Of a DNA stretch of 64,000 nt, positions 24,401 to 36,400 are shown one piece after another; within the stretch, counting starts at the first letter, position 1, and each line of letters begins with the position of its first letter. Origin of the DNA: Scolanthus callimorphus (lineage: Eukaryota; Cnidaria; Anthozoa; Actiniaria; Edwardsiidae); NCBI GenBank assembly GCA_033964015.1, contig CM066914.1:16633637-16697636 (forward strand). Reading direction: 5' to 3'. The notes below the pieces were generated by a model. It was not told the DNA's origin, ran no database searches, and saw nothing but the letters and a program-made list of their open reading frames with translations. The translations under genes were made by a program, and so were the position numbers.

Positions 24401-27400
24401 TTCAAGGGGCGATAGGGGCATGCCGCGAGATCGCCTCAGAAATCGCATCTCAAATCGCATCTTAAACCGAGTCCTATTTACGCGACATTATAATGGCAGT
24501 CAAAGCACGTGGATAGGAAAAGTGATACTCAGTTAAGCGCACAACGCATGTTGCGATATTAAGTACCAGCTACCTGGGGTGATCGCTCACAAAATGCTCA
24601 CCTTTGGCGACCGTGTAGAGGAGGAAACTACTGATGCCTTCACAAGTCTGGTTATCAGAAGCCAGTCTATAACCTAGTACGCATGCGCAGCGACGAGTAG
24701 TCGGACTGGACATGAGACATAGTTGATTACATCCACCGTTGGCCGGGCTTGCGCATAGGTTAGAACCTGGAAAAGGATGTGGGAGATTTAGGTGAGCTAC
24801 AAATCAGACCACGTCCAAACACTAGAGAAAAAAAATTATACGAGAAAAAAGCATTCAAAACGAATCGAGATAAAGACAGGCTGAACAGGCTCGATATTCA
24901 GTGATGAAATTTGACACGCATAATTGGCAAAGTTACTTATTGATATTGTTTTTTTTTCTAAAGAAATGGGCAATTTAATGAGCATGTTCCACTGGTTTCA
25001 CACGGGCAAAATGGCATCAGACGTAACCCAGAGAGAGAGCCGACAGTTTAACCGCCCTAAGAGCCGAAGTAAAAGCTCGAAACGTATTTATTCTGGGACC
25101 TTGTATCCATCCGGATCCAGACACATCTTTTTTGTGTTTGTACGTTTTCCGCTTTGTTTTCAATCGCATCTATTGCTATTTAACCGCTGTGATTGGCGGA
25201 TAGGTCCCAAAGGAGTTCCTACTGTACTGTGCATTTCACAAGTTCAAGCTGCAAATTTACATCGAATTTTAAACTGCGCTTCATAAAAAATCCTTTACTG
25301 CAATTGTCGAGCAATTTTCACACCACAAACGTGTGGGTAATTGTATTACCTTTCTGCCTGCTGGCTGAGTAGATCTGAACCCCGTATACTACAGGCAGTC
25401 CACCCTTTAGCATAGAGACAGGTCCACTTCCGTTAGAGGGGGCAAAAAGAAGTGCCTCCTTGTTCCAGTCGCTCCAGTAAAGAAAGCCCTGGTGTAGAGT
25501 GAGGCTGAACGGATGGGAAATGTCTTTCTTCTGATAGTAAACCTTGCGTCTATAAACACAGAGCACATCTGAAATGTTGTCGTTTCATGGACAAATAGGA
25601 TGATCTGCTTTTATAAGGTTGCGTTTGCATTCAATTGGCAGTTTTTAAGATGTTGCGCACGCAACATAAATTGGATAAGAACAGCCTAGTCCCTGGCGTT
25701 CTGGGTGGGCTTCCTGTGGCAGAAGCGCGACGTCACAGGAACGTGACGTCACAGGAACGTGACGTCACAGGAAAAGAGCCCGCGCACATTCATTCAGCGG
25801 TTTACCTTCTCACTGCAGACGAGGAACGCCTGGGACCAGGCTGGGATAAGAACAATGCTTGTCTGTTTTGAATAACAAAAGCCGTCTTCGCCAGAACGGC
25901 TTCAGGGTATTGTTCTCACAAATTCGCGAAAACGGCCAATTAGCAATTTATAGAGCTCAATTCACAGGGATTTGCGACTTAATATAAAAAATCATGTCGC
26001 AAAAATGTTTGGTCGCCATAATGTAATCTGGTCGCCATCTTATTCTTCCGAATTTTGATGCTTTGAAATGCTGTCGACAGCATATTTTGTCGCAAATTGG
26101 CGACTAAGTTGAAATTTTCACTCGCCAAACCCTAGATCTAGTCGCCAATGCCGAGCGTATGGTCGCAATGTGAGGACCTGAATTACCTATTTTTTCCGTT
26201 GAAATCAACACTCTCAATCCTATCCTTCTGTGCGTCACACCAATACAGCACGTTCGTGTCAAAGTCGATGGTCAGGCCATTTGGAAAACCAAGTCCTTTG
26301 GTCACAAGCTGTCGGCGTGAAGATCCGTCCGTCATGGCGCTTTCGATACGAGGGTTGGACTTGTCCCAATCTGTCCAGAATAGGCGGCTGGGAAAAAAAT
26401 TCGATCAACAGTCGCTTAAAGGGGCACTGTCACGGTTGTTTCAACAAAATATGATAAAAATAGGACCTTGAAGCCTATATTATGTTAAAACTTAGTAAAA
26501 AAAAAAGGAAAAATGGAAAATTAAATTTGCATTATATATGCATTCTTACGTATAGTAGGTTCTTAAAATCCAGGTTCTGATGCGCTTTTTTCTATTGTAG
26601 TCTTTCAATTTTAACTAGCCAAAAGTATCTACGTCAAAAAGAACATGAGATATAACCATCATTTTCTCTTGGTACGTTCCAAAGTACGCCTCATCTTCTT
26701 TGTTATGTAAGTCTCTGACGCGCAAATGGATGTCAGAGAAACACTGATTGAAAGGCTCTGACACTGAATTACCCACCCCTTCCTTGACAGAAATGACCCA
26801 CCTACCCTGCCACGGGATGTACTGCGATCGCACGAGGTTTGACGATGTTGTCCTTGATCAACGTTATAACGAATGCCCCATCAAGACGAGCCACGCCTAT
26901 GGAAGGGGGGCTGAATCCAGCGTCTGTCCAGTAAATGTTCTTTGCTATCCAGTCAACAGAAATATCCTCAGGCTTGAAGAGACCTTGAAAGGAAAATGGT
27001 TGATTTTTATACACTTCTTACATAATACAGCTTTTCTCTTTCAAGACGAAAGAAACATTTACTTTAGTTGAAAATCGTGCTTTTAGTTGAAAATCGTGCC
27101 ATCAGAATACACAGTTTCAGTGTAGTATAATTTGAGTCAATATTGAAGAAATTATAGGACCTCACAAATACAGAGTTTTGTAAGGACTTTGGTGTATTTT
27201 GAGAACTTCAGATGCTTATATCTCGTCCAAGATTCGCTGCTTTCAATTCAACTCTACACGTCAAAATCCCAAATATCAGCAAACCGCGTCAATGGCTCGT
27301 TTGATCGTTAACGTGAATACTTTACCAGTTTTGATGATGGCCTGCTTGCGGGATCCATTTAGCAATTGTCTAAAGATGGTGTCGAGTTTGATGTCAGACC

Positions 27401-30400
27401 AGTAAATAAAGCCTTCCTGGACATCACTGTCCACACCTACTGCATTACTAAGACTAGCAGGAGAGACGATCTGGTCCACGGTAATATTCGGATCCAGAGA
27501 CACTCCACGGACTCGATCTTTGGCGGCGTACACGAGGAATGATGCGTTATCTAGTGATAAAATAGAGCGGATTTCACACGACTGTCAAGACTTGTTATTG
27601 CTTTGCGTTCTCATTGGCTACTCGTTTTTCTCAGCCAATCAAATTCTGTAGTAAATACAATTGTGTAATTACTTAGTAATTGGTTTGGCATGTAATTGGC
27701 TGAGAAAAAAGCCATTTAGAAGCAAGTCATGATTTCTCTCGATTCTGATTGGCTAGTGATTGCTCAATTGCAATTGTTTTCACGACAGTCACGTGAAAAC
27801 CGCTCTATATTGAAGCTCACAATAATCGGGAAGGAACTGTTGGTGAAGCACTCGAGTACGAGTAGCGGTATGGGATTTATTACGTTCGATAAATAAGAAA
27901 CACACCATAATACGTTCGTGTCAAAGATCAAAATGCACGAAATTGTTCCTAAAACCATATCTATGGGGTGCGTACAGCAAGAAGAGGCTACTTTTTATCG
28001 CCCTGCATTAACATTTTTTGTTGTGTTATTGTTTTTTTCAACTTCATAAACGTAGGCTCTTCAAAACACAGAAGACCTCCGCTAGCAAGAGATGTGTACA
28101 TCCTCTTTGCAATGGATCAAGCTGTAACTGATTTTAAGGTTGCAGATGCTCATTATCTCAAATACATCAAAGTGAAGAGTGTAAAAGATCAATTGCGATA
28201 AAAAAAGAAATAATCTATGTTCAAATTTGGATAATAAAAAGGATATGAAGCAACAGAGTGCGAAGAGGATAGGCGAGGGGAAGAGGATTCTTATAATCAC
28301 TTGAGTAATTATGCTAATTAACAATTAGACTACGAGTTCGAGTTTTCTATGAGTCAATAGATAGTTAACGAGGCGCGTAGCGCCGAGTTGACTATTTGAC
28401 TCATAGAAAACGAGAACGAGTAGTCTAATTGTTTTAGTAGAAACCCACTAGCATACCACCTTCGAGTTGTTGCTAAAACATTTATTTTCATGGTTTTAGG
28501 AAGTTTTGCGCTAGCGTTTACGCTACTCACTATCTATTACGTGATAGATAGCGAGTAGCGGAGCCAATCAGATTGCAGGATTCGTGATAGTATGCGAGTG
28601 GGTTTCTACTAATCGTGTATAGTCACCTCCACATGTTCTATGGTCAGGATAGCGAACCATGCCTACTGGACACTGGCACACAGCACCGCCAGGGATCAGC
28701 AGACACAGATGGGAACAGGACTTGTTAGAACAGTAATTTAAACCTGTCAAAAAAAACATGAGAAAAGATGAGAAACGTCATCACTTGGGGAGAGAGGAAG
28801 TCCCTGGATGATTTTTTTGCAAGATTTTTTTTACTTCTCTAAGATATTGTAGGATATTTATTTCGTAAAATTAGTTGAGGATTATAACAAATATGCTGTG
28901 CAAGAAATTTTTTTCAAAATCATCCCCCCCCCCTCAGAAGTCAAATGGTCAGCCCCTCTTAGGTTACTTTTTAGAAGTGTAATCTGTCACTGTCAGTGTA
29001 ATCTGGCACTCGTCGCAACAATAAGTTGTTTCGCAAACTCACAGTTAGCCTTCTTTGCAGAAAACAGCTCATTAACAAGAAAGACCACAGTCGACGAACA
29101 CAAAAGCATTTCTTCCCTTCGCAAGCAGCTGTAGTGCTCGCGTATGAAACTATGTTTCGTCAGTTCATTACTTATTCAACTTACAGGACTTACGGTATCG
29201 CGCGGAAAATAGCACAACTTTCTCCGTATCAGAAAAGATCAAAATAGTGTTCTACCTTGTGGTTGTCTGAGTGGGTGCACACTATGCACGTCCATGGGTT
29301 TGTTTAGACCAGTAAAGAGGATGGTACCATTTCCGCCATGGTACTTGTGGGCCCTCAGAATCTGTTTCTTTTTCCAATCAGTCCAATACAACCAATCCTC
29401 GAATAGCGTAAGCGAGAAGGCGTGTTGTATGAGGGGGCTGTTGTCGACCACAAGCCTGTGGTTTGTCCCGTCATAATCACACATGTGGATCTGGTCTAGT
29501 TTAGCATCTATCCAGTAAACTCGTCTGGAAGGATAACAATTTCTATGTCGGAGAGACTTTTCTTGCACTTGAAATGAATAATCTTGCAATTAGACAGTGT
29601 TGCATTCCTTTAGTTTCACACTCTGTCACTGCCTTCTCCATTGGCACCCATCACAATAATTAACATCCCATCACAATAATTAACATTTGTTTAGACATTA
29701 TAAATCAATGAGTGATAGTGACTTTGCTTGGATGGTGAATGCACTGCGAACGGTGGATTTGATGTTATGTACAAACTAGGAAAACGTATAAGGTGACAAA
29801 CCTGTTTGCGAAGTCCAATGTAAGCCCGTTTGGCCAGACGACCCTCTTATCAGCAGACAGAGATACGCGGCCTGACCCATCCAACGCGGAGCGCTCTACT
29901 TTCGGGTTGTTACGGCCCCAGTCAGTCCAGAACAAGTAACTAGCAACAAACAAGAAAATGTTAATTCTCTACATACATTTCCCGAGTTTGCAACTATCGG
30001 ATACGATAAAACCAAGTTCACCCACATGGAAAAGGTCTTACCAAGCTCTAGGGTCCAAGACAAGACCCCTGGGGGATTCCACATCTTTGGAGATCAGAAC
30101 ACGTCGCCACTTGCCATCTAAAGTGGACACTTCGATCCTGTCGGTCCTCATGTCAGACCAGTACAGATTTCTACCGATCCAGTCAACGGCAACACCTTGA
30201 GTGGGCACATGAACATAATTTGTCAGTTTTGCTTACAGAATTATTTGGACACATTGAATATCAGGGAAGACACTCTTGGGGTAGCAATTAAAGGGGCACT
30301 CGCACGCTTCCCTCACAAGAAGATCAATCAAAACACAATCCATTTCCGTCCTCTAGATGACCAAACAAAACAACCTAAAATTTTATTTATCTAACAGTTG

Positions 30401-33400
30401 AAAGGTTATTTTTAAATTCTTTTTAAAACAAACCTGGAGGATTATTTTGGTTATTCATGGCGACTATAAATGCTTTTAAGCGATTTTGCTTTGACCCAAT
30501 TTTTGAACAGGCTGAACGAAAAACAAGCGTGTGAGTGCCCCTTTAAACCTGGTATTAATACAGCGGTCGAACCTTGTTTTACAGAAAAGAAATAGTAATC
30601 TCCAGATTAAGCGAAAACCGATGTTGCGGCCTCCATGTGTCGAAAGCGTGTGCGCAATGAAATTAACACAATTGTCTCCCTACACAACTCTGCAGTCTCA
30701 GCGCATACGACTTCTAACATTTTTCTTTTGCTGCAAATCACTGACACATACCCTCAGGCGTAATTAGTGCATCAGTGATGAGATTCTCCCGTCCTGTGCC
30801 ATTGAGATACGAGCGACTGATGACCTTGCGTGACACGTCGGACCAGTATATCCGCTTGTCACGCCAATCAAAATCGATCCCGATCGCATTGCGCAGGCCT
30901 CGAACGGCGAAGGAATACCGCTGACCGAGTGGCAGTCGCAGCTTTCGGATTTCTCGGCGAGTCGAAAAATACAGGTACGGTTTGGTAGAATCTGAAAGAA
31001 GAGAAAGACAGTCAAGGCGAATCGCCAAGCTAAAATAAAAACAGTATGCTAACTGATAAATCACCCTAATAAGGCACTCCGTACAGGCCTTCGGCCTCTG
31101 TGAATTACACCCCCTCGATCTGAATAATTCTCCTTATCATACTCGGCCAAATTCATTGCTAAACATGCCATCAGTTCGCTTACCAGTGGCCTTGCAGCTT
31201 CGTCTGTCTGATGTTAACCGATACCCATCGACGCATTTACACAGAAACGAGCCGCGCAGGTTATAACACAGCTGACTGCAGACCCCCGGCTCAAGGCACT
31301 CGTCAAGGTCAATACACGTTTTGTTGTCCGAGTCTAGTGTGTATCCTTGCCGACATGAGCACGCCACACCTGTGGGAATATCAACAAGTATCATCCAGTA
31401 ATGTAAACAAGTCTTGCAGAAGACACGTGAGTATGCCTGCTGTATGAGCGCGATAAACACATGACAAAGAAGTGTGACTCTCCTTTTGCTAGCATTTCAC
31501 CAAAAGCCTTTGATAATTGGAAAGACTTGTCAAATGGTATAGATCGGTGAGTGTCAGATGAGTGTCGAAAATTTACTTTAATTCTTATTGGTCGCTCATT
31601 TCTATGAACCAATCATATTGAACAAAACGCAGCTGTGTATATAGTGATCAAGTGCTCAAAGCGTTACGGTAATTTTACTTGGCATGGTTTGCAAACAAAG
31701 CAGTCACAAGCGATAGTGGCTTTGCAGCTCTAACGGGAAAAACCATTTAGCAGCAACTGGTATTTTTTCTCATTTATGATTGGCTAAAGTGTTTGGTCCT
31801 GCTGCATGATTGGCTAGAGTATTTTGTTCTGCTGCAGTCATTTGACGTAGACTCTACTTGTGCAAAAGCAAAACAGGTAACAGGATACAACAATGAAAGA
31901 AAGAGAAAACAGTTACCATCTGGAACATCAAAGCAAAGATGTGCACATCCACCATTGTTGTTTCTACACCCGTCCAGTGCACAGCCAATTCCTTCGTCAC
32001 TTCCGTCCGGGCAGTCCGTCCGGCCATTACAGACCTGATCGTCTGGGATACAACGGGACGCATTATGACAGCGCCATTTTCCTCTTTCGCAAGGACCTGG
32101 AGAATGAATCAGTATGCTCTTTTACCGCTGTTATTTGAACATCAATGCGTAGATAATAAAATACTCACCCAAGTTACAGCCCGTCTCGTCCGATCCATCA
32201 CCACAGTTGTTCTCCCCATCACAGAGCCACTGGCGAGTCACACATCGCTTATTGTTGCACGTGAACTCGTTTGGCTTGCACGTACTTTGCGTGCAATTCT
32301 GCTCGTCTGATGCATCGCCACAATCATCATCGAAATCGCAAACGAAACGGTGAGGTATGCACCTCCCCCCGACCTTGCATTGGAACTCGCTACCATGGCA
32401 ACCGTGAGGAGGGCGGGTTGCTGGGGAGGGAAGAAGAGAAGTGTGAGAAACAGGGGCAATGACGAATAAACGGTTATTGTAAGGATCAACTAACGTTAGA
32501 GCTTTCTAATGATCTTCAAATTCAAATACGATAGCCTATGGAGATAATATCATACTCAAGCAGGGTATTACTAGGTTTCAATTTTTCAACAGATGGTCAT
32601 TCCCGAAAATTTTGTCAGTCACGCTCTTGTTTTAATTCCGTAAGAGATGCATATAGAGAGTAGTGCATACTTCCAACATTCGAATTCTGACAATGCAACG
32701 TGTTTTGTTTTCTTTTTCACTCTTTACTGTTTGCAAAGAAATGTCATTATAATGGTCTGTCTGATTCATACGTCGCACAGACGTCGTGTTCAACTAAAAA
32801 AAATTGCATTGACGTCTTTAAGTCTTTAGGTTCGACGCGAATTTGGCTCGACAGCATCAGTCGAGCAATGTGTACTATGCATACATTATACTGAAGGCCA
32901 AATGAAAGTGGTACGTCTTATGGAGTTTTACTCATTACGATCGGCACAATCCTATTACATTGATGTTGACCTAAATAGCCATTGCCATTCGACACGACGG
33001 TTGCGCGTCGTATACACTGGGCCTAAAGGCTGGTTCACACTAGAACGCAAGCGCAAGAAAATCGAGACATCACGTTCCCTTGCGTTTGCGTTTGTGCGCT
33101 TGCGTCTAGTGTGAGTCAGGAACGCAAGCGCAAGCAACTAATCAATGCTGATTTTAGGCTTCTGCTTGCGTCGCTATGATTCACACTCGCCTTGCGCTTG
33201 CGTCCTGTGCTTGCGCTTGCTCTCCAGTGAGAACCAGCCGCCTTAATTCATGCAATAAAACATAAGATAAACTCACGACAGTTGGTTTCGTCAGACTTAT
33301 CGTGGCAGTCCCCGTCTCCATCACAGCGCCAGGCCGCGCTTATGCATTGACCGTTAGCGCAGCGGAACTGATCGTCCGTGCAGTTTTTAGGTGGACAGCC

Positions 33401-36400
33401 GAGCTCGTCTGACCCATCCCCGCAGTCATTATCCCCATCACACCGCCAGCGCAGAGAAATGCAGCGACCGCTAGCACAGGTGAACTGGACAGACGTACAG
33501 GTGTAGTTACCTGGGGTTGGAGACAATAAAGCTTAGATGTAGACAGACGGACAGATAGACAGACATTCAATCAGATAGACAGACATGCATGCAGACAGAT
33601 AGACAGACATGCATGTAGACAGACAGACATACATTCAATCAGACAGACAAACATTCAATCAGACAGACAGACATTCAATCAGATAGGCAGACATTCAATC
33701 AAACAGACAGACAGACATTCAATCAGACAGACATGCAGTCAGTCTAGACAGACGTTACGTCAGATACACAGACATCCAATCAGACAGACAGACAGACAGG
33801 CATGCAGACAGACAGACAATCGGTCCCACATATCGCATCGTGTAAGTCAGCTATTAGTTGTAGACAGACAGACATGCAGTCAGAGAGACAGGCAGTCAGA
33901 CAGACACCGACAGTAAGCGTCAGTCACAATCAGTCAGTCAAACAAACAGACAGACATGCAGTCAGAGAGTCAGACACAATCAGACAGACAGACAAACACA
34001 CAGACAGGTAAAACGATATACACAGACAGTGAGTCAGTTAGTCAAACCGTCAGTCAAGCATGCTCGAGAGGATAAAGTGGCTCGCAGGCGCTCCTCAAAA
34101 GGGACTCGCAATTTTCGCAGCGTAGTAAAAATAATGCATGGGTTTCGAGCATATCAGCAATATATACAGACAAATAGACAAAGACGTACCGCAGTGACGC
34201 TCATCAGAGCCATCTCCGCAGTCGTCAAACCCATCGCATCGCCATCCTTTGGGTTTACACTGTCCGTTAGTGCACTGGAATTGGGACTTGGTGCAATTAG
34301 AGCTTCCGGTACAGTTAACTTCATCTGATACGTCCGGCATGAGACAATCGTAGTCACCATCGCATCGCCAGCTAGCCGGGATGCATTTCCTGCTGTTGCG
34401 GCACCGGAACTGGGTACTACGGCACGACGACACGACTGTGCGAGGACAAGAGAGTGAGTGAGTGGAAAAGTACAAATAGAAGGCTACATGTGTTCAAATC
34501 TAAAAGGCTACACGCGTTAAAGTGAGCCTGTCACGCAACTGCGCAGCTGTTGTGCGCATCTCTCAAATCAAAGAAGTATCGTCCCGTAACGATGGCCAAC
34601 GAAGGCTAAAAACCTCGAAAACAAATCGTAGATAATCTCGCTACTTCTTAATCCATCCGACCATGGTTCTTAGCTTTACATATTGTTAAATAGTTATCTG
34701 ATAGGATGGTCGTATTAGTTTTGCTGATAATTCAGTAATTGCTCCTGGGGCATGCGCGTTTCATGACGTAGGCTCCCTTTAACTTACTAGAGAAGATTTC
34801 CTATTTTCGGATGAAAAGATATGCACTGTACAAAGCACGGCGGGACCGACGCTTTTGCGCAATGGTCTAATCTTGGTGACCACACACGTGATCTGATACT
34901 CAGCCCGGTTAACCCGTCTGTATAAACCGGTCCTTAGAAACAGCTTGATAGTGAAAGTTTCAGGGAAGTGCTCACCACAGTCGGCGTAGTCGCTCTCGTC
35001 GGAGTTATCGAGACAGTCATTCTCGCCATCACATTTCCAGCGTGACGAGATGCACCGGCCATTCTTACATGCAAATCTACCGTTCGGACACTGAGGTGTC
35101 GGGCTGACTGAGAAATTGGCTGGAAAAGACAATGATGTTGGACATCAGTCGTTTAAGTCCCCTGTCTGATGGTAAGACAATGCTATGATCTCTTTACTAT
35201 GTTGATCTGATACGGTAAGGCACTTTTAAAATAATTGTTTTTCTTGTTGACACTGCGCCATGACGCTGTTGTCCCTTAGGAGATTCTTAATCCGTTATAA
35301 GCCGATTCCTTTCTATTGTATCCCACTTGACATCACACTTTCCTTACTACAGCGGGCAATTATTTTCCACTATTCAATGCCAATGTCCACGCAATTCATA
35401 TTGTTGTCCATTCAGCTAAACCAGTTGTCAGAGTTAGCGTCTGTAAACTTTACGTACCATACCATACCATTCTAATAAAAGCAAATACTGAGCAAATATA
35501 CTTCGGTCAATACCAATAGAATGTAAATTATTGTTATTAATTTTTGTTATTAATAAACGACGCTGTCCCAGGCACGATGCTCCTTTTTTAACAGTTTGTT
35601 CGACAAATGTCCCACATCTACCGACATGCAGCGCGCGTGTGCGTTATAGCTGGAATGTCCATTCAAACAGATCACAATTACCGTCAGCTCACTAGCACAT
35701 AGACTTTATGACCTTCAACGTGGCAAATCTGTTACAAAGGACCCAATGCTGTACACTTACCAGTGCAGGTCAGGTTGTCCAGCAGGCTCATGCCATACGG
35801 ACATGCGCAGGAATAGCCCGTCGGGTTTAACAGGCAAAGATGACTACAACCACTCGTTCCGTCAGCGCATCGACTTGAACCTGCAAAAGCATAGTCACTG
35901 CACTTGTCAACAGAAGTATTATTCACAAAAATATATCATTGAATGCTCAGCTGAATCGACTGGAACATTTTATCTTGTTTGATTCTCATCATTCTTGTTC
36001 TAAAAGAGCTCAGTCCCCGGCTCAGTCCCCGGCTCAGTCCCCGGCTCAGTCCCCGGCTCAGTCCCCGGCTCAGTCCCCGGCTTCTCCCCGGTTGATCAGA
36101 CACGGAGGTAGAAAGTGAAGCGTACTCCGCCGTAGAGGATGAGAATAAGAAAACAACCCACCTTGTTGTCGGCTAGGGTTGAACACTCTAATCTCCATCA
36201 GTCCTGACAACCCAGTCCTCACCGTCTTCATATCAGACAAGTCTGTCTTGTTTGCCCTCCGGATGTCTTTGGAAATCCAGTCAGTCCAGTAAATATACCC
36301 GCCAAACAAGTCTAGGCCAAACGGATGCTTGAGTCCGCTCAGTATCACCTGTCTACTGGTCCCATCTAGAAGTATTCGCTCGATAGTATCCGCGCGCGCG

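Larger units (their letters stand above)
21533..24766 (-). other. LRP1: LRP1 exons 31-34: EGF and beta-propeller 5 (one frame break)
   Basis: Exon 31 (24602-24766) encodes the EGF closing propeller 4 plus the first strand FLLYTVAK of propeller 5. Exon 32 (23562-23841) continues with [12 protein letters not shown], then [10 protein letters not shown] and GMTLYWCDA, but is one base short near 23733-23739 in a CCCCGGG run. Exon 33 (22334-22619) has LLFWSDWG and LLYWVDA. Exon 34 (21533-21806) has YLYWADR and the start of the next [16 protein letters not shown]. With one extra base in exon 32 all phases fit. Confidence 0.8.
25350..27550 (-). other. LRP1: LRP1 exons 27-30: beta-propeller 4
   Basis: Exons at 27326-27550 (IYWSDI), 26806-26983 (NIYWTDA), 26187-26387 (RLFWTDW, VLYWCDA) and 25350-25549 (FLYWSDW). 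Exon phases repeat those of propeller 3 (1, 2, 2, 1), pointing to duplication of a whole exon block. The third exon starts in the same place relative to the FWTDW blade as in propeller 3. Confidence 0.85.
31917..35119 (-). other. LRP1: LRP1 exons 16-20: LDLa cluster II (eight repeats) and start of an EGF
   Basis: Exon 16 (34976-35119) has one repeat, exon 17 (34190-34435) two, exon 18 (33277-33510) two, exon 19 (32169-32420) two, and exon 20 (31917-32096) one repeat plus the first half of an EGF ([12 protein letters not shown]). That makes eight, as in cluster II of both LRP1 and LRP2, the main ligand-binding cluster of vertebrate LRP1. Pairing of repeats in exons 17-19 contrasts with the one-per-exon cluster I. 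Calcium-cage acidic residues are intact in nearly all; exon 17 repeat 1 has an enlarged loop ([12 protein letters not shown]). Confidence 0.9.
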
